From positions 1 to 6,465 of the forward strand of contig QNZU01000027.1 in the NCBI GenBank assembly GCA_003978405.1: a stretch of 6,465 nt of DNA. The letters are read 5' to 3'. Shown here piece by piece: positions 1 through 5,230 of this stretch. A model generated the notes under the pieces. The model was given only the letters and a program-made list of their open reading frames with translations, was not told where the DNA came from and did not search any database. How positions within the stretch are numbered: position 1 is the first letter of the stretch; each line of letters opens with the position of its first letter. Position numbers and translations under genes: made by a program. The stretch comes from Sulfurospirillum sp. GTDB taxonomy: Bacteria > Campylobacterota > Campylobacteria > Campylobacterales > QNZT01.

Positions 1-1259
1 TCCTCTTCGCTTAAAATTCCAAATTTTGGTTGATTTGCCCTTTGTAAAAAATCGATATCACTATTTAGCAGTTCTATCTCTTTTTGGTATGAGTTTTCAA
101 GCTCTGCTATCTCTTTGGCTGAACTATTTTTTTCTAAAAGTTCTATTTTTTGTTCAAGCATTTGTGCCTTGAGAGCACTTTTTATATAATCAAATCTTGT
201 TTTGATATGTTCGATGCGATCAGATATTGTCTCAAGTTTTGTTGCTTTGTCTATGATATATTCTGGAGTGGCAATCTTGCCTATATCATGCATCCATGCT
301 GCAATTTCGAGTTCTTTTAGCTGCTCTTTTGTGTAGTTGATATCTTTAAAGAGAGTTTTATCCTCATTAATTTTGCCAGATACTATTTTCATCAGTTGGG
401 CGACTCTTTGTATATGCTCATATCCGTAAGTTGATTTTTCACTGATTGCGATAGAGATCGATTCAAGAAAAGATAGAAGCAAAGCTTCAAGATCATCAAC
501 AAGTCGATCTTTTGTAATGGCCGAAGCTGCCCAGTTTGTGTAAGTTGTAGTCATATTGATATCATCTTGATCAAATTGGATATAGGAGTCATTTAGCTTT
601 TTGTTGATAAGTTGCAAAACCCCTATAACTTCATCGTCTTGGTTTATCATAGGGATGACAAGCATCGATTTGGTACGATATTTGTTGGCTTTGTCAAACT
701 TTTTTACACCTTCAAAAGAGAGACCGTTATAATTGCATATATAGACATCAGGGATATTAATACTCTTTTTTTGAATTACCGAAGTTGCAGAAACATTCTC
801 TTTGTTCTCTTTGCCATTGATAAAAAGAGGGATTGTGGGATATTTAAGATTGTTTATATGTATATCAAGTTTTTTGTTGATTATGGTTTTAAAGTGAAGC
901 TCATTGTTTTCTTTTAGATATATGGTTCCACCCTCACAATTTGTATAACTGATAGCTTCAATCAAAATCATCTCCAAAATTTTGCTCAAATCTTTCTCTT
1001 TGGATAGAGCCTTGCTGATATCCATAAAGTTTGTTTTGGAATTTGGGTGATTTGTTCTGTTTTTTAGAAATTCTCCTGCCTTTAGAACTCTGCTCTTTCC
1101 CTTTAGTAGATTTAGTAACTTTAGCTCTTTTTCGATGATATTTTGCATAGACGGTTTTATATGTGTTATAAAAATCTCCAAATCTCTGCCTATGATCTCT
1201 AACTCCTGCTCCAAAAGTTTTGGTGTGAGATGAAGACTTTTGTATGCCAGTTTTTCCAT
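1..1259 (-). CDS. C-terminal part of MBL-GAF-HD phosphohydrolase (GAF + HD-GYP-type domain), cut by left edge
   Basis: This reading frame runs off the left edge with no stop. The first in-frame ATG is at 1259, but it has no ribosome binding site and homology-like coding continues upstream to about 1316, so this is probably not an independent start. Numbering is for the frameshift-corrected fusion with the upstream MBL ORF. Residues 173-250 complete a class II phosphodiesterase-like MBL domain (DVSFPS, H201 in HLTP, H224 in THIKP). Residues about 270-430 resemble a GAF domain, including the VIPM...GVLQLINK pattern. Residues about 455 onward form an HD domain with H473 (YEHIQRV) and the H515-D516 pair in WMHDIGK. 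A Glu/Lys-rich predicted coiled coil (about 545-600) follows, and the expected HHE...GYP motif would lie outside the window. HD-GYP proteins generally degrade c-di-GMP; activity here is inferred. Confident on domains, unsure of the true start. Confidence 0.85.
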   Translation of the reverse strand, partial: MEKLAYKSLHLTPKLLEQELEIIGRDLEIFITHIKPSMQNIIEKELKLLNLLKGKSRVLKAGEFLKNRTNHPNSKTNFMDISKALSKEKDLSKILEMILIEAISYTNCEGGTIYLKENNELHFKTIINKKLDIHINNLKYPTIPLFINGKENKENVSATSVIQKKSINIPDVYICNYNGLSFEGVKKFDKANKYRTKSMLVIPMINQDDEVIGVLQLINKKLNDSYIQFDQDDINMTTTYTNWAASAITKDRLVDDLEALLLSFLESISIAISEKSTYGYEHIQRVAQLMKIVSGKINEDKTLFKDINYTKEQLKELEIAAWMHDIGKIATPEYIIDKATKLETISDRIEHIKTRFDYIKSALKAQMLEQKIELLEKNSSAKEIAELENSYQKEIELLNSDIDFLQRANQPKFGILSEE

Positions 1260-1306
1260 CGAAGAGGGGAAAGATACATCTACTATGAGGGATTGGATAT
1301 CTTGGT

Positions 1307-1831
1307 CTAATATAATTTTTTCACGAATAGATCTGGTAAGATGGTGCTAAAGCTTGGTTTTTTAATGATATATGAACAGGTTGGTACTGAATGAAAAGCT
1401 TCAAGAGGAGTTAGAGTAACATCTTCAAAAATATACTCTTTGTTTAGTTGCAGTTCAATAAACTCTATGGTTTTTAGATCACTGTTTGGTAGATGAATTT
1501 TGGTAAAATCAGGCCATATTTGATCATTGAAAAGATGATTTTTAAGAGCGGTGATTGTCTCTTTTAAGCCGTATATCTTTAGGGGTTTTTTCATGCTTTG
1601 GTAAAAATTATCGATAAAAAAGGCAATATCAACGATATGATCAAGATGTGAGTGAGTTAAAAAAATATGCTCAATCATATATGCTTCATTTCCCAAAGCA
1701 GAGAGGATATTCCCCGCATCTATAAGAATATTTTTAGATACTTGCAAACATGTGGTACCCAAATCTTTCTCTTTGCTTCCGTTTACTCCCAAAAACCGTA
1801 TATCATTTTGTAGTATGTTTGTATATTCCAT
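1307..1831 (-). CDS. MBL-fold cyclic-nucleotide phosphodiesterase-like protein, interrupted by frameshift
   Basis: This 174-residue ORF is the N-terminal part of a metallo-beta-lactamase-fold hydrolase. It has the metal-binding HSHLDH motif at residues 60-65, which is also the core of the class II cAMP phosphodiesterase signature, D38 in the LIDAG strand, and a candidate metal ligand H147 in AFHSVPT. It stops at a TAG soon after P166-D167, about where such proteins carry a GDT/GDTY motif. The rest of the fold, with the HLTP and THIKP histidines, continues in the -1 frame downstream, so the ORF is about two thirds of a domain and is unlikely to fold alone. The ATG at 1831 has AAGG seven bases upstream and overlaps the cyclase gene by 29 bp, which implies one transcript and likely translational coupling. 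The neighbouring adenylate cyclase makes cAMP a plausible substrate (inference). Other MBL hydrolase substrates cannot be excluded. Confidence 0.85.
   Translation of the reverse strand: MEYTNILQNDIRFLGVNGSKEKDLGTTCLQVSKNILIDAGNILSALGNEAYMIEHIFLTHSHLDHIVDIAFFIDNFYQSMKKPLKIYGLKETITALKNHLFNDQIWPDFTKIHLPNSDLKTIEFIELQLNKEYIFEDVTLTPLEAFHSVPTCSYIIKKPSFSTILPDLFVKKLY
1316..1321 (-). other. A6 homopolymer at the frameshift between the MBL and GAF/HD frames
   Basis: On the minus strand the MBL frame reads GTG AAA AAA TTA TAT TAG. Adding one A to this six-A run, or slipping back one base, gives GTG AAA AAA ATT ATA TTA GAC. That reads directly into the open frame carrying the remainder of the MBL domain, the GAF domain and the HD domain. 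The downstream frame is closed by a TAG at 1347-1349, so the crossing must fall between there and the TAG at 1307-1309. Possible explanations are a homopolymer sequencing or assembly error, a genuine inactivating or phase-variable indel, or -1 ribosomal frameshifting. The run is short for strong transcriptional slippage. Confidence 0.75.
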
Positions 1832-3938
1832 TTTCCAACCTTACTTTTTTTTCCAACAACTCTTTGCATCTTTGTTTATAAAGCTCAAAAAGCCCCTCTT
1901 TATAGTGTTCGTTAAGAAGATTAAAAGCTTCATAGGCATCTTTGTAATTGCTATCTTTATATAGTTGTAAAGCTTTTTGATATCTTCTCTCCCGATCAGC
2001 TTCATAATCATCGAAATTTCCGTAACCAAATACTGAATATAGAGTTACCGGTCTGTTTTTTCCTTTGACTGTTACTCTATCTACCTCTCTTAGTTTATAT
2101 TCATTGTTCAGCCTTTTTCGTGTTTCATCTGTAATGAGAATTTTACTGTGATAGGTTTTGCAGAGTCCCTCAACTCTTGAGCCAAGATTGACTGTATCTC
2201 CTATGATGGTATAATCACTCCTGTCTCTTGAACCCATCTCACCCACAACAACCTCACCGGTATGGATACCTATACCAATCTCAATCTTTGGCAGGTTTTT
2301 ACTCTTTAGATACACATTTAACTCTTTTAGTGCATCTTGTTGCATCAATGCCGCAGTCAAAGCTTTGTCGGCATGATTTTTTACTTCAAGAGGTGCATTC
2401 CAGTATGCCATGATGGCATCACCAATATATTTGTCGATTGTGCCCTCATTTTTGATTATGATCTCACTCATAGGAGACATATAATCATTCAGATAATCAA
2501 TCAAATCGTGTGCTGAGGAGAACCCTTCCGAAATGGTCGTAAATGAACGAATATCGGAGAAAAATATTGTCACCTCTTTATCGTCAGCTTTAAAATCGAC
2601 ATTTGTAGATTTTAATAAAGTTTGTGCAACAGCAGGTGATACTTTTTTGGCAAATTTTCCCATAATTGTCTCTTTCTGTTTTGATTCATAAAAGAGATTG
2701 CTAAAAAACAGAGCCAATATGGTACCAACTATACTAAGAGTCGGAAATATGATATTTAGTACCATTGAGTAATCAAACATCAATTTATATAAAGCGATAT
2801 GAACCGCTGCCAAAAATGTCAATGAAAGAGCAAGTGATACAAAAGGTGAAAAGGAGCTTAAGATCAGTGCGGCTGCCATGGTAGTGAGAAATATAATGAT
2901 GATATTTAGACCGATTGCATTTGAAGGTTTTTGGATAAAGTTTTGGTTCATGATATTGTCAATTACATTTGCATGGATTTCAACTCCTGGAATCATCTTG
3001 TCAAAAGGGGTAGCTCTTAGATCCAAAAGTCCGGCTGCAGATGTGCCAAAGAGTGCAATTTTGCCTTCGATATCACTCTTTTTGACTCTGTTTTCATAAA
3101 TATCAAGAGCCGATATATAGTGATAACTCTTTTTGGAACCTGCATAATTGACAAACAGTCGTCCGTTTTTATCGGTTGGAATTTTGATATTTCCGATTTT
3201 TATATGTTCTACACCAAATTCATCGTATTGGATTGTAACAGCTTGAACTCCGAGTGCAACACGAAGCATTTCAAGTGACAAAGCAGGATAGATTGTGCCT
3301 TTGTAACGAAAGAGCAGGGGAACAGACCGAACCACTCCGTCACTGTCTGGAAACATATTAAAACTCCCGCTTGAATATGCCGCATCCTGAAGAAGAGGGA
3401 TATTCGAAGTAACCCCTTTTGCCTGAGGCAAATATTGGGTTTTTGATGCCCCTTTTTCTATAAATATCGCATTGGTATTGACAATATTGTTTGTATAATT
3501 TTCTTCCATATTCAAAACATATCCCAGGATCGATGGGGATGATGCGATGCTTTGAGCAAAAATTTTGTCATAATCGGGCAGATTTTTACCATCTTGTTTG
3601 ATAACTTGTGCAATCTTGCTTGGTGAAGTGTTGTCCTCTTCTGCAAAAACCATATCAAAACCGATAATTCCTACACCCAAAGATGTAAGATTGTCAACGA
3701 TTTTTGCCAGTTTGTCTCTGCTCCATGGCCAGTGTCCCAGTTTCTGCAAAGATTTCTCATCAATATCTATAATAATGATATCTTTACTTGCAAGACTCTT
3801 ACCCCTTATATTAAAATATGTATCGATGAAATTGTTATTAAATCTTTGAATGTATGATTTGTTGCTCAGATATAAAAATATAAATACAGTGGCAATAACA
3901 GTAGCGATATAAAGATTAATTATTCTGATTTTTCTCAT
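1803..3938 (-). CDS. CHASE2-domain class III adenylate cyclase, membrane-bound
   Basis: This 711-residue inner-membrane enzyme is predicted to convert ATP to cAMP in response to an extracytoplasmic signal. A signal-anchor helix (about 7-25) precedes a periplasmic CHASE2 domain (about 30-335, with IIIIDIDEKSL and GIIGFDMVF). Three transmembrane helices follow (about 342-361, 364-386, 392-413), then a short linker. The class III cyclase domain is at 454-635. The metal aspartates are D462 (FFSDIRSFT) and D507 (YIGDAIMAYW). K503 and D575 (SDYT) occupy the adenine-recognition positions. N584 and R588 (VNLGSR) are the transition-state residues, so the site looks intact and adenylate-specific. A TPR-like tail (about 650-695) may bind a partner. 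The ATG at 3938 is forced: an in-frame TAA lies just upstream and no other early start exists. The gene is divergent from the FecR-domain gene and probably co-transcribed with the MBL/GAF/HD gene. The sensed ligand is unknown. Confidence 0.95.
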   Translation of the reverse strand: MRKIRIINLYIATVIATVFIFLYLSNKSYIQRFNNNFIDTYFNIRGKSLASKDIIIIDIDEKSLQKLGHWPWSRDKLAKIVDNLTSLGVGIIGFDMVFAEEDNTSPSKIAQVIKQDGKNLPDYDKIFAQSIASSPSILGYVLNMEENYTNNIVNTNAIFIEKGASKTQYLPQAKGVTSNIPLLQDAAYSSGSFNMFPDSDGVVRSVPLLFRYKGTIYPALSLEMLRVALGVQAVTIQYDEFGVEHIKIGNIKIPTDKNGRLFVNYAGSKKSYHYISALDIYENRVKKSDIEGKIALFGTSAAGLLDLRATPFDKMIPGVEIHANVIDNIMNQNFIQKPSNAIGLNIIIIFLTTMAAALILSSFSPFVSLALSLTFLAAVHIALYKLMFDYSMVLNIIFPTLSIVGTILALFFSNLFYESKQKETIMGKFAKKVSPAVAQTLLKSTNVDFKADDKEVTIFFSDIRSFTTISEGFSSAHDLIDYLNDYMSPMSEIIIKNEGTIDKYIGDAIMAYWNAPLEVKNHADKALTAALMQQDALKELNVYLKSKNLPKIEIGIGIHTGEVVVGEMGSRDRSDYTIIGDTVNLGSRVEGLCKTYHSKILITDETRKRLNNEYKLREVDRVTVKGKNRPVTLYSVFGYGNFDDYEADRERRYQKALQLYKDSNYKDAYEAFNLLNEHYKEGLFELYKQRCKELLEKKVRLENGIYKHTTK
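1839..1842 (-). promoter_or_regulatory. Ribosome binding site of the MBL-fold gene
   Basis: AAGG on the minus strand lies seven bases before the ATG at 1831, inside the end of the cyclase coding region. It supports that ATG as the start and gives translation initiation coupled to the end of the upstream gene. Confidence 0.6.
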
Positions 3939-3940
3939 TA

Positions 3941-3944
3941 TCCT
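3941..3944 (-). promoter_or_regulatory. Weakly spaced ribosome binding site of the cyclase gene
   Basis: The sequence before the cyclase start reads ACAGGATAATG. The AGGA is only two bases from the ATG, which is closer than optimal. An in-frame TAA upstream and the lack of any other early start codon nevertheless fix this ATG. Poor spacing may keep cyclase expression low (inference). Confidence 0.4.
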
Positions 3945-3978
3945 GTCTTATGACTAATTTTTTTTTACTTTTTGCCGA

Positions 3979-3984
3979 TTTATA
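3979..3984 (-). promoter_or_regulatory. Putative -10 element for the cyclase/phosphodiesterase operon
   Basis: TATAAA on the minus strand, preceded by TTTGTG, is the best housekeeping -10 match in the divergent gap. Transcription would start near 3972 and give an A-rich leader of about 33 bases before the ATG at 3938. There is no good -35 hexamer at the usual distance, which is common in Campylobacterota promoters. Predicted by eye only. Confidence 0.4.
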
Positions 3985-3986
3985 CA
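3981..3986 (+). promoter_or_regulatory. Putative -10 element for the FecR/lipoprotein operon
   Basis: TATACA on the plus strand follows T-tracts at 3958-3966 and 3969-3973. Phased T-rich stretches upstream of a -10 resemble the housekeeping promoter style described in Campylobacter and Helicobacter. Transcription would start near 3993 with a leader of about 23 bases. The element overlaps the opposing -10 of the cyclase gene, so the two promoters may compete or share a regulator. An alternative -10 is CATAAA at 3992-3997. Confidence 0.35.
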
Positions 3987-4005
3987 CAAAGCATAAAACT
4001 ACATC

Positions 4006-4009
4006 GGAG
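4006..4009 (+). promoter_or_regulatory. Ribosome binding site that sets the FecR-domain protein start
   Basis: GGAG lies six bases before the ATG at 4016. The same frame is open further upstream to an ATG at 3950. That earlier start would overlap the putative promoters, has no ribosome binding site and would put 22 residues in front of a clean signal peptide. The start at 4016 is therefore preferred. Confidence 0.75.
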
Positions 4010-4015
4010 TTTTTC

Positions 4016-5230
4016 ATGAAAAAATTAATATTAATCATATTGGCACTCTCAAGTTCGCTATTTGCATCTATTGCTGAGGTAACAGCTATAAACGGAAAAG
4101 CTGTAATTTTAAGAGCAGATGAGCAGATTCCGGTTACTATGCACTCAAAAATAGAAAAGCTTGATACCATAAAGACAAAAAAAGATACGAAGTTGCAGAT
4201 TGTATTTAATGATAATACCATCATTTCATTAGGACAGAAATCGACATTTAAGATAGAAGAGTATCTTTTTGGAAAGAAAAAGGTTAAAGCAAGATTCAAT
4301 GTAAAAGGGCTTTTTAAGTCAATCACAGGAAAAATCGGACACATCTCACCAAATAATTTTAAACTAAAAACACAAAATGCCACAATCGGTGTAAGAGGTA
4401 CTACAATCATTGGAGAGAGTACCAAAGATATCGACAAGATTATATGTAGTTCCGGACAAATTGTAGTAAGAACACCTCTGGGAGAGACGATAGTCAATAA
4501 AGGTCAACAAACAATAGTAAGATTTGGCAGCAGACCATCAATACCTACTGTGGTGAAAAATTCAGTGATACAAAAAAAGGAACAAAGCATTTCCCCTGTG
4601 CCAAAAAAGAGTTTTGTAAATGTTGACAAAATTGAACGATTGAGCAAAACGATGGAGAAAGCATCAACCAAACAAAAGGTAGCAGATGTCAAAGAGCAAA
4701 ATAAAAACTGGGGTAATTGGGACAAAGTAGATGCAATCAAAAAAGAGTTGCAAAAAGAGAAAGAAGAAGAGCCAAGAAAACAAAAACCTTCCAAAGAGAA
4801 ATCTGCAGACAAAAAAGAGCCAACAAAACCAAAAATAGATGAGGATTTGCCGTATCTTTTAAAACTAAGAGAATTAGCAGGTGTAAAAAAAGCTACTTAC
4901 AGTGGAGAAGTTTCCGGTTTTGTTGATTCTCCCGCAAACAGAATCAAAGATGGGAAAATCAATCTAAATGTAGATTTGTCAAGAGGGAAAGTTGATGGAG
5001 ATATCGGATTTTTGGCAAATCAAAAGAGATGGGAAGCAGATATCAAAGATGGCAAAATCGACAAAAACGGAGCATTGGAGTTTGGAATCAGCAATAACAA
5101 AAATCTAAACGGAAGCGGTGATGGAATGTTAAGAGGTGAACATTTGCAACACGCAAACGGAACATTTACCATCAATGATAAAAGTAGCAATCAAAATGCT
5201 TATGGTTCATTTAAAGCGGGGAGAAAATAG
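4016..5230 (+). CDS. Secreted FecR-domain protein with C-terminal beta-rich domain
   Basis: This is a 404-residue exported protein. Residues 1-17 or 1-20 form a signal peptide (MKKLILIILALSSSLFA), with no lipobox and no later membrane helix, so it should be periplasmic or secreted. Residues about 45-160 match the FecR beta-domain pattern: LDTIKTKKDTKLQIVF, NTIISLGQKSTFKI, then KTQNATIGVRGTT. A charged Lys/Glu-rich linker (about 185-275) separates this from a repetitive beta-rich C-terminus (about 294-404). That region ends in LQHANGTF...AYGSF, reminiscent of the final strands of transferrin-binding-protein-B-type barrels (weak, by eye). Classical FecR is an anti-sigma regulator with a membrane helix; this protein lacks one and no sigma factor is adjacent, so that role is unlikely. 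Stand-alone FecR-domain proteins are often found beside CHASE2 cyclases, suggesting a periplasmic partner or ligand handler (inference). It is co-transcribed with the lipoprotein gene that starts at the next base. Confidence 0.88.
   Translation: MKKLILIILALSSSLFASIAEVTAINGKAVILRADEQIPVTMHSKIEKLDTIKTKKDTKLQIVFNDNTIISLGQKSTFKIEEYLFGKKKVKARFNVKGLFKSITGKIGHISPNNFKLKTQNATIGVRGTTIIGESTKDIDKIICSSGQIVVRTPLGETIVNKGQQTIVRFGSRPSIPTVVKNSVIQKKEQSISPVPKKSFVNVDKIERLSKTMEKASTKQKVADVKEQNKNWGNWDKVDAIKKELQKEKEEEPRKQKPSKEKSADKKEPTKPKIDEDLPYLLKLRELAGVKKATYSGEVSGFVDSPANRIKDGKINLNVDLSRGKVDGDIGFLANQKRWEADIKDGKIDKNGALEFGISNNKNLNGSGDGMLRGEHLQHANGTFTINDKSSNQNAYGSFKAGRK
5218..5223 (+). promoter_or_regulatory. Ribosome binding site of the lipoprotein gene
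   Basis: GGGGAG lies seven bases before the ATG at 5231, inside the last codons of the FecR-domain gene. It is a strong, well-spaced site that fixes the lipoprotein start and indicates translational coupling. Confidence 0.8.

Noticed and set aside
612..917. Plus-strand open frame of 101 codons
   Set aside because: It lies antisense to the GAF domain coding region, has no ribosome binding site and its translation has no recognisable pattern.
1257..1259. The ATG at 1259 as the true start of a separate GAF-HD gene
   Set aside because: There is no ribosome binding site, and the codons upstream to about 1316 still encode conserved-looking MBL sequence (DVSFPS), so the start is more likely the ATG at 1831 of a fused gene.
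1841..2029. Minus-strand frame of 62 codons inside the cyclase 3' end
   Set aside because: It is an out-of-frame copy of the TPR-like tail region. The in-frame protein continues cleanly to its stop at 1803.
3958..3973. T-tracts as a rho-independent terminator
   Set aside because: There is no GC-rich hairpin before them and the site lies between two divergent starts, so a promoter-associated T-rich stretch is the better reading.
3950..4015. Longer N-terminus for the FecR-domain protein, starting at the ATG at 3950
   Set aside because: It would bury the signal peptide 22 residues in, lacks a ribosome binding site and overlaps the putative promoters. The ATG at 4016 with GGAG is better.
3916..4497. 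Minus-strand open frame of 193 codons antisense to the FecR-domain gene
   Set aside because: It covers the divergent promoter gap and the start of the cyclase gene. The opposite strand has a clear signal peptide and FecR domain, so this is a shadow of that gene.
4504..4812. Minus-strand open frame of 102 codons
   Set aside because: It is antisense to the Lys/Glu-rich linker of the FecR-domain protein. Its Ser/Phe/Leu-rich translation is what reverse-complemented AAA/GAA codons produce.
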